From Cypionkella sp. (GTDB taxonomy: Bacteria > Pseudomonadota > Alphaproteobacteria > Rhodobacterales > Rhodobacteraceae): a stretch of 48,177 nt of DNA. Position numbers and translations under genes: made by a program. Below the pieces are notes generated by a model. It was not told where the DNA came from, did no database searches, and saw only the letters and a program-made list of their open reading frames with translations. This document shows positions 31,374-39,561 of this stretch, piece after piece. Each line of letters opens with the position of its first letter. Positions within the stretch are counted from its first letter, which is position 1. The DNA lies in NCBI GenBank assembly GCA_023255415.1, contig JALRIN010000023.1, positions 1-48,177 on the forward strand, read 5' to 3'.

Positions 31374-33697
31374 GCCTTGGCAAATCGCTTCCCCATGATT
31401 CGGCCCCGCTGCATGTCACAGGGGCCGCGCGCTATCTTGATGACATCGCTTTGCCCGCAGGCGCGCTGCATTTGGCCTTTGGTCTGTCAAGCTGCGCGCA
31501 TGGCCGCATCACCTCACTGGATCTGGCAGCCGTGCGCGCGGCCCCTGGTGTGGTTGCGGTGTTCAGCGCCGAAGACTGGCCCGAGATGCCCGATTGCAGC
31601 CCTGCTGCGCAGGACGAACCGCTTTTGGCAGTGGAAACCGTGCATTACAGCGGCCAGCCGGTGTTTTTGGTTGTGGCCGAAACCCATCTGCAGGCCCGCC
31701 GCGCCGCGCGTCTGGGCAAGATCAGCTATGCCGAGTTGCCCGCGCTTTTGACCATCGATCAAGCATTGGCGGCCAATTCCCGCTTTGAATCCGGCCCGGT
31801 GATCTGGGCCAAAGGTGACGCCGCTCGTGCGATCGAGGCAGCCCCACATCAGATTGAGGGCAGCTTTGAGGTTGGCGGCCAAGAGCATTTCTATCTTGAA
31901 GGCCAGATCGCCGCAGCGATCCCGCTGGAAGACGGCATGCATGTGCTGTCCTCAACCCAGCATCCCAGCGAAATTCAGCACAAGGTCGCGCATGCTTTGC
32001 ATCTGAACATGGCCGATGTCCGCGTCGAGACCCGCCGCATAGGTGGTGGTTTTGGCGGCAAGGAAAGCCAGGGCAATGCGCTGGCGATTGCTTGCGCCAT
32101 GGCGGCCAAGGCCACCGGGCGCGCCTGCAAAATGCGCTACGACCGCGATGACGATATGATCATCACCGGTAAGCGCCACGATCTGCGCATAAGCTATCGC
32201 GCCGGGTTTGATGCCTCGGGGCGGATTTTGGGGGTGGAATTTACCCATCTGATCCGCTGTGGCTGGGCCCAGGATCTAAGCCTTGCGGTGGCGGATCGTG
32301 CGATGCTGCATGCTGACAATTGCTATCATCTGCCCGATATCCGCATTGAAAGCCACCGGCTGAAAACCAATACACAAAGCGCCACCGCCTATCGCGGCTT
32401 TGGCGGCCCGCAGGGGCTGATCGGCATCGAGCGAGTAATGGATCACGCGGCCTTTGCGCTGGGGATTGAGCCCTTGGCACTGCGGCGACAGAATTTTTAC
32501 CGCGAGAGCGGGGCGGCGGCGGAAGCCTCCGGCGGAGATATTTTGGCCAAGATGAAAGCCCAGACCACCCCCTATTTCATGGAGGTGGAAGATTTTATCG
32601 GCCATGATCTGACGGCAAAGCTGGAAGCCCTGTCGGGGTATCAGGCACGGCGGCAGGCGGTGGCGAATTGGAATGCGGCAAGCCCGATTTTGAAACGCGG
32701 CTTGGCTTTGGTGCCGGTGAAATTTGGGATTTCGTTTACCCTGACTTGGCTGAACCAGGCCGGGGCCTTGGTGCATGTCTATCAAGACGGCTCGATCCAT
32801 CTGAACCATGGCGGCACCGAGATGGGTCAAGGCTTGAACCAGAAGATCGCCCAAGTGGCGGCTTCGGTTTTTGGGGTAGGGATGGGGGCGGTGAAGATCA
32901 CCGCCACAGATACCGGCAAAGTGCCCAATACCTCGGCCACGGCGGCCTCTTCCGGGTCGGATATGAACGGGATGGCGGCGCAGCAGGCTTGCGAAACCAT
33001 CCGCGCGCGCATGGCGGCGTTTCTGGCAGGCAAGCATGGGGTGGAGCCTGCGAGCGTGCGCTTTGCGGATGGCGTGGTGCGGGTGGCGGGCGAGGTCTTT
33101 GGCTTTGCGCAGGTTGCGGCTTGGGCCTATCAGGCGCGTATTTCGCTGTCATCGACCGGGTTTTACGCCACGCCCAAGATCACTTGGGACCGTTTGCGCG
33201 GGCAGGGGCGGCCGTTCTTGTATTTCGCCTATGGTGCGGCAGTGGCCGAGGTGGTGATCGACACGCTGACCGGCGAGAACCGGATTTTGCGGGCGGATAT
33301 TTTGCATGATACCGGCAGCTCGATGAACCCAGCGCTGGATATTGGCCAGATCGAAGGGGCTTTTGTTCAGGGGGCGGGCTGGCTGACCACGGAGGAATTG
33401 GTCTGGGATGCCAAGGGCGGGCTTTTGACCCATGCGCCCAGCACCTATAAGATCCCAGCCTGCTCGGACCGGCCTGCGGTGTTCAATGTGAGCCTTTACG
33501 ATCAGCCCAACCGCGAGGATACCGTCGGCAAATCGAAAGCCGTAGGCGAGCCGCCGTTTAACCTTGGCATCGCGGTGTTTTATGCGCTGTCGGATGCGAT
33601 TGCGGCCTGCGGTGACGGCAGCCAATATCCCGATCTGGATGCCCCCGCCACGCCCGAGCGCATTCTGGCCGCCGTGCAAAAGCAGCGCCATGTTTGA
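31370..33697 (+). CDS. xdhB: Xanthine dehydrogenase molybdenum-binding subunit
   Basis: A 775-aa molybdopterin subunit where purine hydroxylation occurs. Signatures include RIGGGFGGKESQGNALA, TAYRGFGGPQGLIGIE, NHGGTEMGQGLNQKIAQVAA and, near the end, AVGEPPFNLGIAVFYALSDA, whose Glu is the catalytic base in the family. Its ATG overlaps the xdhA stop (ATGA). Residues about 381-397 (AAAEASGGDILAKMKA) are encoded by a reverse-oriented dispersed repeat. They lie directly before TTPYFMEVEDF, where I expect homologues to be shorter. The stop overlaps the xdhC start by 8 nt. Together with XdhA it should form an (alpha-beta)2 enzyme; cofactor loading needs XdhC. Confidence 0.96.
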   Translation: MSLGKSLPHDSAPLHVTGAARYLDDIALPAGALHLAFGLSSCAHGRITSLDLAAVRAAPGVVAVFSAEDWPEMPDCSPAAQDEPLLAVETVHYSGQPVFLVVAETHLQARRAARLGKISYAELPALLTIDQALAANSRFESGPVIWAKGDAARAIEAAPHQIEGSFEVGGQEHFYLEGQIAAAIPLEDGMHVLSSTQHPSEIQHKVAHALHLNMADVRVETRRIGGGFGGKESQGNALAIACAMAAKATGRACKMRYDRDDDMIITGKRHDLRISYRAGFDASGRILGVEFTHLIRCGWAQDLSLAVADRAMLHADNCYHLPDIRIESHRLKTNTQSATAYRGFGGPQGLIGIERVMDHAAFALGIEPLALRRQNFYRESGAAAEASGGDILAKMKAQTTPYFMEVEDFIGHDLTAKLEALSGYQARRQAVANWNAASPILKRGLALVPVKFGISFTLTWLNQAGALVHVYQDGSIHLNHGGTEMGQGLNQKIAQVAASVFGVGMGAVKITATDTGKVPNTSATAASSGSDMNGMAAQQACETIRARMAAFLAGKHGVEPASVRFADGVVRVAGEVFGFAQVAAWAYQARISLSSTGFYATPKITWDRLRGQGRPFLYFAYGAAVAEVVIDTLTGENRILRADILHDTGSSMNPALDIGQIEGAFVQGAGWLTTEELVWDAKGGLLTHAPSTYKIPACSDRPAVFNVSLYDQPNREDTVGKSKAVGEPPFNLGIAVFYALSDAIAACGDGSQYPDLDAPATPERILAAVQKQRHV
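32510..32558 (-). repeat. Palindromic dispersed repeat, copy 3 (inside xdhB)
   Basis: On the minus strand it begins CTTTCATCTTGGCCAAAATATC and continues with CTCCGCCGGAGGCTTCCGCC, a small G/C hairpin segment. It lies inside xdhB in the opposite orientation to copy 2, yet is translated in frame as GDILAKMKA and neighbours. Confidence 0.8.
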
Positions 33698-34614
33698 TCT
33701 GGCGGCCCTGCATGCGGCCGCCGCACGTGGCCCTGTCGCGCGAATTGTGATTGCGGGGTTTAAAGGCTCGTCACCGCGCGAGCTTGGCGCTGCAATGCTG
33801 GTCTGGGCCGATGGGCAATCAGGCAGCATCGGCGGCGGCGCGCTAGAATGGCAGGCGATGCTGCGCGCGCGCGATGCTGGCCAAAGGCGGCGGGCGGCAT
33901 TTTGAAACCACAGCGCTTGGTCCCAATATTGGCCAATGCTGCGGCGGCGCGGTCTCGCTTTTGACCGAAATTTACAGTGCAGACAATCTGCCGCTGGGCC
34001 CGCTTGTCGCCCGCGCTTTGCAGGGCGCGCCGATGCCGCTTGGCGTCAAGCGCCTGCTGGCGCAGGCCCGCAACAGCGGCAGCCTGCCCGCCACACAGGT
34101 GCTGCAAGGCTGGTTGATCGAGCCTATAACCACACCGCAGCGCCAGATCTGGATTTGGGGGGCCGGCCATGTTGGCCGCGCGCTGGCCGAGGTTTTGTCC
34201 CCCCTGCCGCAGCTTGCGCTGACATGGGTTGATGTTGCCGCCGATCGCTTTCCAGATGCGCCACCGCCAAGCCGCATCCTACCCGTGCCCGCGCCAGAAA
34301 ACGCAGTAGCGCTTGCGCCGCAAACCGCCGAGCATCTGATCGTCACCTATTCGCACGCGCTGGATCTAGAGCTTTGCCACCGCCTGCTGCATCACGGCTT
34401 TGGCTTTTGCGGCCTGATCGGATCGGCCAGCAAAGCCGCGCGCTTTCGCAGCCGCTTGGTCGCCCTTGGCCACAGCCCGCAGGCCATATCACGCATCCTC
34501 TGCCCCATAGGCGACCCCGCTTTGGGCAAAGCCCCCCATGCCATCGCCATCGGCGTTGCAGCACAAATGCTGCGCAGCAATATTCTCAGCCAGAGGTCCC
34601 AATGTTCGATCTAA
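33690..34614 (+). pseudogene. xdhC: Xanthine dehydrogenase accessory protein XdhC, split by a frameshift
   Basis: XdhC binds molybdenum cofactor and inserts its sulfurated form into XdhB. The first frame (33690-33905) gives MFDLAALHAAAARGPVARIV through GSIGGGALEWQAMLRARD. The second (33874-34614) continues with MLAKGGGRHFETTALGPNIG, then GQCCGG, the Rossmann loop WGAGHVGRALAEVL and GLIGSASKAARFRSRL. Together they cover about 308 codons, normal for XdhC, but the frames differ by one base. The break lies in the tract GCGCGCGCGCG (33863-33873): adding one GC dinucleotide, or removing one base, restores a single frame. It may be sequencing error, slippage or a true null; two-part translation from the ATG at 33874 is also conceivable. 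Confidence 0.88.
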
Positions 34615-35888
34615 TCCTGCGCAACGCCAACCTGCCCGATGGCCGCCAAACCCAAGATATCGCGGTGAAATCCGGCAAAATTGCTGTGGTTGCACCAAAA
34701 ATTGCTGCGCAGGCCGGGCAAGAGATCGACGCGGCAGGCTATCTTGTCACTCCACCGTTCGTGGACCCGCATTTTCATATGGATGCGACGCTCTCGCTGG
34801 GTCTGCCCCGGATGAACCGCTCGGGCACCTTGCTTGAAGGCATAGCACTCTGGGGCGAGCTGCGCCCGAGCCTGACCATCGACGCGCTGGTCGAACGCGC
34901 GCTGCGCTATTGCGATCTGGCGGTCAGCCAAGGCTTGCTCGCGATCCGCACCCATGTCGACACCTCGGACCCGCGCCTTGTCACCGTCGAGGCCATGCTC
35001 GAGGTCAAACGCCGCGTGGCGCCCTATCTGACCCTGCAACTCGTGGCCTTCCCGCAAGACGGCTATACCCGCACCGAACACGGCGTGCAAAGCCTTGCCC
35101 GCGCGCTGGATATGGGCGTCGATATCGTCGGCGGCATCCCGCATTTCGAACGCACGATGGAGGAAGGCGCGGCTTCAGTGCGCGCGCTCTGCCGGCTTGC
35201 CGCCGAGCGCGGTCTGCCCATCGACATGCATTGCGACGAAACCGATGATCCGCTGTCGCGCCATGTCGAAACCCTGGCCGCCGAGACCATCCGTCACGGT
35301 CTGCAAACCCGCGTCGCAGGCTCGCATCTCACCTCGATGCATTCTATGGACAATTACTATGTCTCAAAGCTGATCCCGCTGATCGCCGAGGCGCAGATGC
35401 ATGTGATCCCCAATCCGCTGATCAACATCATGCTGCAAGGCCGCCATGACAGCTATCCCAAACGCCGCGGCATGACGCGGGTGCGCGAGCTGATGGCGGC
35501 GGGCATCAATGTCGCTTTCGGCCATGATTGCGTGATGGACCCTTGGTATTCGATGGGCTCTGGCGATATGCTCGAGGTCGGCCATATGGCGATCCATGTC
35601 GCGCAAATGGCCGGTCTTGAAGACAAAACCGCGATCTTCAATGCGCTGACCACCAACTCGGCGCGCGCCATGGGGCTGGAAAACTACGGGCTTGATGTCG
35701 GCTGCGCCGCCGATCTGGTGCTCTTGCAAGCCAGATCGCCCGCCGAAGCCCTAAGGCTCAAACCCGCCCGCCTTGCGGTGATCAAAGCCGGCAAAATCAT
35801 CGCGCAAACCGCCCCCCGCATCAGCACCCTGATGCTCGACACCCGCCCACAAAGCGTAAATCCCGCCGATTACGCCCCCAAACTCTAA
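34602..35888 (+). CDS. codA: Cytosine deaminase (amidohydrolase family)
   Basis: A 428-aa metal-dependent amidohydrolase, closest to cytosine deaminase, converting cytosine to uracil and ammonia. Metal ligands are His57 and His59 in VDPHFHMD, with THVDTSDP, the Glu and His of MHCDETDDPLSRH, and the metal Asp in FGHDCVMDPWYSMGSGDML. GLENYGLDVGCAADLVLLQA is the usual beta-sandwich return. Related isoguanine or creatinine deaminases share the motifs, so the substrate could differ. The start lies inside the last 13 nt of xdhC, giving a continuous xdhA-xdhB-xdhC-codA operon. A repeat copy follows 2 nt after the stop. Confidence 0.85.
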   Translation: MFDLILRNANLPDGRQTQDIAVKSGKIAVVAPKIAAQAGQEIDAAGYLVTPPFVDPHFHMDATLSLGLPRMNRSGTLLEGIALWGELRPSLTIDALVERALRYCDLAVSQGLLAIRTHVDTSDPRLVTVEAMLEVKRRVAPYLTLQLVAFPQDGYTRTEHGVQSLARALDMGVDIVGGIPHFERTMEEGAASVRALCRLAAERGLPIDMHCDETDDPLSRHVETLAAETIRHGLQTRVAGSHLTSMHSMDNYYVSKLIPLIAEAQMHVIPNPLINIMLQGRHDSYPKRRGMTRVRELMAAGINVAFGHDCVMDPWYSMGSGDMLEVGHMAIHVAQMAGLEDKTAIFNALTTNSARAMGLENYGLDVGCAADLVLLQARSPAEALRLKPARLAVIKAGKIIAQTAPRISTLMLDTRPQSVNPADYAPKL

Positions 35889-35890
35889 GA

Positions 35891-35959
35891 CTTTCATCTT
35901 GGCAGAAATATCCTCGGGGGTGAGGCGAAGCCGAGGGGGCAGAAAGCCCCCTCCCCGCG
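35891..35959 (+). repeat. Palindromic dispersed repeat, copy 4 (intergenic)
   Basis: Begins CTTTCATCTTGGCAGAAATATCC, then GGGGGTGAGGCGAAGCC and the hairpin GAGGGGGC-agaaa-GCCCCCTC (35933-35953, 8-bp stem). It occupies the whole gap between the convergent stops of codA and the deaminase gene, like copy 1 between slyX and dnaE, and may serve as a two-way terminator. Confidence 0.85.
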
Positions 35960-35961
35960 CC

Positions 35962-36447
35962 CTAGCCCCAAACGCCGGCATGCACGGCGGCGGCCTCTGC
36001 CTCCAGCATCGGTCCAATCACCTCGACTTGGCGCTGGCCTGCAGCAAAGACCACACGGCAGGGCAGATCCAGCGTCGGGTTTTCTGGGTGATTGCCGGTG
36101 ATCGCTTTCAGCGCATGCTCGCTCAGCCCGTAAACCACCCGCTTTAACCCGGTCCAATAGATCGCACCCGCGCACATCGCGCAGGGCTCGGCGGAAGTAT
36201 ACATCGTGCACTCGCGCAAAACCGCGATCGGCAGGCTGGTCGAGGCACGGGTCATCAACACCCGCTCGGCATGGCCCGTCATGTCGTGGTCGGGCATAAA
36301 GGCATTGTGCTGCGTCATTAAAACCTTGCCATCCGGCCCGACCAAAATCGCGGCAAAGGGATGCACGCCGCTTTCGCGCGCGGCCAGACTTTCGGCAATG
36401 GCAAGCCGCAACAAGGCGGTGTGATCAAGCTCGGGGGCAGCAGTCAT
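35962..36447 (-). CDS. Nucleoside/guanine deaminase of the cytidine-deaminase fold
   Basis: A 161-aa zinc hydrolase with His59-Ala-Glu61 (TGHAERVLM) and PCAMC carrying Cys89 and Cys92, the zinc ligands; Glu61 is the proton shuttle. The family includes guanine deaminase (GuaD of Bacillus) and tRNA adenosine deaminase TadA. Absence of TadA's tRNA-binding features and the purine context favour guanine to xanthine conversion, feeding xanthine dehydrogenase. It converges on codA and diverges from the ABC transporter across a 454-bp regulatory region. Substrate is inferred, not shown. Confidence 0.83.
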   Translation of the reverse strand: MTAAPELDHTALLRLAIAESLAARESGVHPFAAILVGPDGKVLMTQHNAFMPDHDMTGHAERVLMTRASTSLPIAVLRECTMYTSAEPCAMCAGAIYWTGLKRVVYGLSEHALKAITGNHPENPTLDLPCRVVFAAGQRQVEVIGPMLEAEAAAVHAGVWG

Positions 36448-36901
36448 GGAGCATCCTTTCAGGTTTTCCGCCGCAGCATGCGCTGAATCGCTCGGATTTC
36501 AAGCCACAAGCCTTGTGGTTTTCGCGCCACCTAACTTTTCCTGGCGCCCATATTTTCAGCAAATCTTGCAAGAACAGCACCTATACGAAAAGCACATGGC
36601 CTTGACACAGGCAAAAGGCGCGCAGGGCTCAACGCCTTCAAATACTGTTTTAAAACAGAACACTCCGGCAGTTTTTCTACCCAAAAAATCCGCCTTGAAC
36701 CCAAGACGAAAGCCCAATTTTCTTGCACAGAGCGCCGCGGCTCTCTTGCTGAAAAAACAGAAGTCGGATTAGGTGTTACAAAAGAAATCGGCACTCTTCG
36801 GAATTGGTTGAAAGTGCTTCGCGTGAAATTGAGAACTCAAACCTAACCCGCGCGGCTAGCAATGGTGCAGCAGTCATGTCTGCAAAGCTAAAGGATGGTC
36901 T
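36448..36901. promoter_or_regulatory. 454-bp divergent control region of deaminase and nucleobase transporter
   Basis: No gene is convincing here; the frame at 36446-36772 has no family-like features. The region is AT-richer than its surroundings and contains the 14-bp perfect palindrome CTGTTTTAAAACAG (36645-36658), a good candidate operator. A second small symmetry, TGCAG...CTGCA, lies just before the transporter start. AAAGGATGGTCT serves as ribosome binding site for the ATPase gene at 36902. I see no purine riboswitch core. Confidence 0.55.
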
Positions 36902-38485
36902 ATGTCAGCTGCCCCTTCGCCCGAAGATCAGCCCCAAGTCAATCAACCTCGACTGAGCCTGCTGGGCATCACCAAACGCTTTCCGGGGGTTCTGGCCAAT
37001 GATCAGGTCAGCTTTGAGGTGCGTCCGGGCGAGATCCATGCGCTTTTGGGGGAAAATGGCGCTGGCAAATCAACCCTCGTCAAGATGATCTACGGCATCC
37101 AGCAGCCCGACGCGGGCGAGATCCGCTGGAACGGCGCGCCGCTGGTGATTGCCAACCCCAAGGCCGCGCGCAAGCTGGGCATCGGCATGGTGTTCCAACA
37201 TTTCTCGCTGTTCGAGGCGATGACGGTGCTGGAAAACATCGCACTTGGCATGGATGCCTCGATCCCTGCGCGCGATCTTGAGGCGAAAATTCTGGCGGTG
37301 ATGGCGCAATACGGGCTGAAACTGGAACCGCATCGCATCGTCTCGACGCTGTCGGTGGGCGAGCGTCAGCGCATCGAGATTGTGCGGGCGCTTTTGCTGA
37401 ACCCCAATCTGTTGATTATGGACGAGCCCACCTCGGTTCTGACCCCGCAAGAGGTGGATCAGCTGTTTGTGGTGCTGCGCCAATTGGCCTCGGAAGGCTG
37501 TTCGATCCTTTATATCAGCCACAAGCTGCATGAGATCAAAGCGCTTTGCGACACCGCCACCATCCTGCGCGGCGGCAAATTGGTCGCAACCTGTAACCCA
37601 GCGGTGGAAACCTCGCGTTCGATGGCCGAGATGATGATCGGCGGCAGCCTGAAAGACATCCAGCGCGGCGCGGGGCGGCAGATGGGGGCTGCGAAATTCG
37701 TGGTGCAGGACCTGTGCCTGCCCAAAGACGGCCCCTTTGGCACCGCACTGAAAAACATCAGCTTTTCGGTGCGCGCGGGTGAGATTTTCGGCATTGCCGG
37801 GGTGGCGGGCAATGGCCAAAATCCGCTTTTGCTTGCGCTTTCGGGCGAGGCAGTAACGTCAGGCCCTGCGATCACGCTGGACGGCGCACAGATCGGCGCG
37901 ACCTCGGCCAAGACCCGTCGGTTGTCGGGGCTGGCCTCGGTGCCAGAAGAACGCAACGGCCATGCCGCCGTGCCCGAGTTTACGCTATCGGAAAACACTT
38001 TGCTGACCGCACGCGACCGTTTGGGCATGGTCTCGAACGGCATGATCAACGCCCAAGCCGCAAAAACCTATGCAAGCGAGGTGATAAGCGCTTTTGCAGT
38101 CAAGGCCACCGGCCCCGCAGCCTTTGCGGAATCGCTTTCGGGCGGCAATCTGCAAAAGTTCATCATGGGGCGCGAGATTTTGCAAAAACCCGCGGTTCTG
38201 GTGGTCAGCCAGCCGACCTGGGGCGTCGATGCAGGGGCTGCAAGCGCCATCCATCAGGCCTTGGTCGATCTGGCAGCCACGGGATCGGCGATTGTGGTGA
38301 TCTCGCAGGATCTGGACGAGTTGTTGTCGCTTTGCGATACTCTGGCGGTGATCAACGAAGGCAGGCTTTCCGCACCAATGCCGGTGGCGGGGGCAAATAT
38401 CGAAGAAATCGGCCTGTTAATGGGCGGTGTCCACGGCGACGCGACCCCAAGCGCGCTGCCACAGGAGAGTGCACATGCGCATTAA
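36902..38485 (+). CDS. ABC transporter ATP-binding protein, nucleobase/nucleoside type (double ATPase)
   Basis: A 527-aa protein with two ATPase halves, as in sugar/nucleoside importers with BMP-type binding proteins. The first half has Walker A GENGAGKST, signature LSVGERQRIEIVRALLLNP and Walker B LLIMDEPTSVLTPQEV. The second has a degenerate Walker A (VAGNGQNPLLLA), signature LSGGNLQKFIMGREIL and VVSQPTWGVDAGAA, so it probably does not hydrolyse ATP. VPEERNGHAAVPEFTLSEN is typical of this family. It heads the ATPase-permease-permease-binding-protein operon. Given neighbouring xanthine dehydrogenase and deaminases, the substrate is most likely a purine base or nucleoside. Confidence 0.92.
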   Translation: MSAAPSPEDQPQVNQPRLSLLGITKRFPGVLANDQVSFEVRPGEIHALLGENGAGKSTLVKMIYGIQQPDAGEIRWNGAPLVIANPKAARKLGIGMVFQHFSLFEAMTVLENIALGMDASIPARDLEAKILAVMAQYGLKLEPHRIVSTLSVGERQRIEIVRALLLNPNLLIMDEPTSVLTPQEVDQLFVVLRQLASEGCSILYISHKLHEIKALCDTATILRGGKLVATCNPAVETSRSMAEMMIGGSLKDIQRGAGRQMGAAKFVVQDLCLPKDGPFGTALKNISFSVRAGEIFGIAGVAGNGQNPLLLALSGEAVTSGPAITLDGAQIGATSAKTRRLSGLASVPEERNGHAAVPEFTLSENTLLTARDRLGMVSNGMINAQAAKTYASEVISAFAVKATGPAAFAESLSGGNLQKFIMGREILQKPAVLVVSQPTWGVDAGAASAIHQALVDLAATGSAIVVISQDLDELLSLCDTLAVINEGRLSAPMPVAGANIEEIGLLMGGVHGDATPSALPQESAHAH

Positions 38486-39560
38486 ACTAGAACGTCGCCC
38501 CGCCCCCAGCCGGAAAATGCTGATCATCACGCCGATTGCCTCGGTGCTGGCGACGATGCTGATCGGCATGTTGGTATTTGATCTGATGGGCATCGACGGC
38601 GCGCGTGCGGTCAAGGATATTTTCCTCTCACCGCTGCTGCTGAGCTACAAATGGCAGGACGTGGCGCTGAAAGCTGCGCCGCTGATCCTGATCGCGCTGG
38701 GCCTGTCGGTCGGCAACCGCGCGCAGGTCTGGAACATCGGCGCCGAAGGGCAATATGTGGTCGGCGCCCTTGCCGCGGCAGGTGTTGGCATCGCGGCAGG
38801 CACTTCGGGCGGGTTTTTCATCGTGTTGGCAATGGTGCTGACGGGCGTGCTGTTTGGGGCGCTTTACGCGCTGATCCCTGCCGTTTTGAAAACCCGCTGG
38901 GATGTGAATGAGATCCTGTCAAGCCTGATGCTGACCTATATCTCTTTGCAAATCCTAAGCTATTTGGTGGGCGGCCCATGGAAAGACCCCAATGGACGCA
39001 ACTTTCCGGCCACTGCCCCGCTGACCGACAGCCAAAGCCTGCCCTTGCTGTTTACCGGCAGCACCGTGCATCTGGGCGTGGTGATTGCGCTGATCATGCC
39101 CTTTGTATTTTGGCTGATGATGTCGCGGTCAGTGTTTGGCTATCAGGTGCGGGTGGTGGGGTCAGCACCACAAGCCGCCCGTCATGGCGGCTTTGACGCC
39201 AAGCAAACCGTCTGGATCGCGATGCTGATCGGCGGCGGCATGGCGGGTCTGGCAGGCGCGCTGGAATTCACCGGTGCTTCGCATGCCATCAACCTTGGCT
39301 TCCCCTCGGGCTACGGCTTTACCGCGATTATCGTGGCCTTTCTGGGCCGGTTGAACCCGATCGGCTGTCTGATCGCGGGCATCGTTTTGGCAGTGACCTA
39401 CGTTGGCGGCCAAGTGGCGCAAACCACAGTGCATATTCCCAACGCCACTGCAGGCATTTTTCAGGCGATGATGCTCTTCTTTATCCTTGGAAGCGAGATT
39501 CTGGTGCGCTACCGCCCCCGGATTGTCACCACCGCCAAGCCCATTGTGGCAGGAGAGTAA
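38475..39560 (+). CDS. ABC transporter permease, nucleoside/nucleobase type (first)
   Basis: A 361-aa permease with about nine membrane segments. The motif SVGNRAQVWNIGAEGQYVVGALAAAGVG is the hallmark of the BMP-linked permeases (cf. NupP/YufP), and GYGFTAIIVAFLGRLNPIGCLIAGIVLAVTY contains the coupling region. It overlaps the ATPase gene by 11 nt and has AGGAGAG about 7 nt before its ATG. It is followed 1 nt later by the second permease gene, with which it should form a heterodimer. Confidence 0.92.
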   Translation: MRIKLERRPAPSRKMLIITPIASVLATMLIGMLVFDLMGIDGARAVKDIFLSPLLLSYKWQDVALKAAPLILIALGLSVGNRAQVWNIGAEGQYVVGALAAAGVGIAAGTSGGFFIVLAMVLTGVLFGALYALIPAVLKTRWDVNEILSSLMLTYISLQILSYLVGGPWKDPNGRNFPATAPLTDSQSLPLLFTGSTVHLGVVIALIMPFVFWLMMSRSVFGYQVRVVGSAPQAARHGGFDAKQTVWIAMLIGGGMAGLAGALEFTGASHAINLGFPSGYGFTAIIVAFLGRLNPIGCLIAGIVLAVTYVGGQVAQTTVHIPNATAGIFQAMMLFFILGSEILVRYRPRIVTTAKPIVAGE

Positions 39561-39561
39561 A

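Noticed and set aside
36446..36772. 108-codon plus-strand frame in the divergent control region
   Set aside because: No ribosome site, no recognisable motif and skewed composition; it starts inside the start of the opposite deaminase gene.
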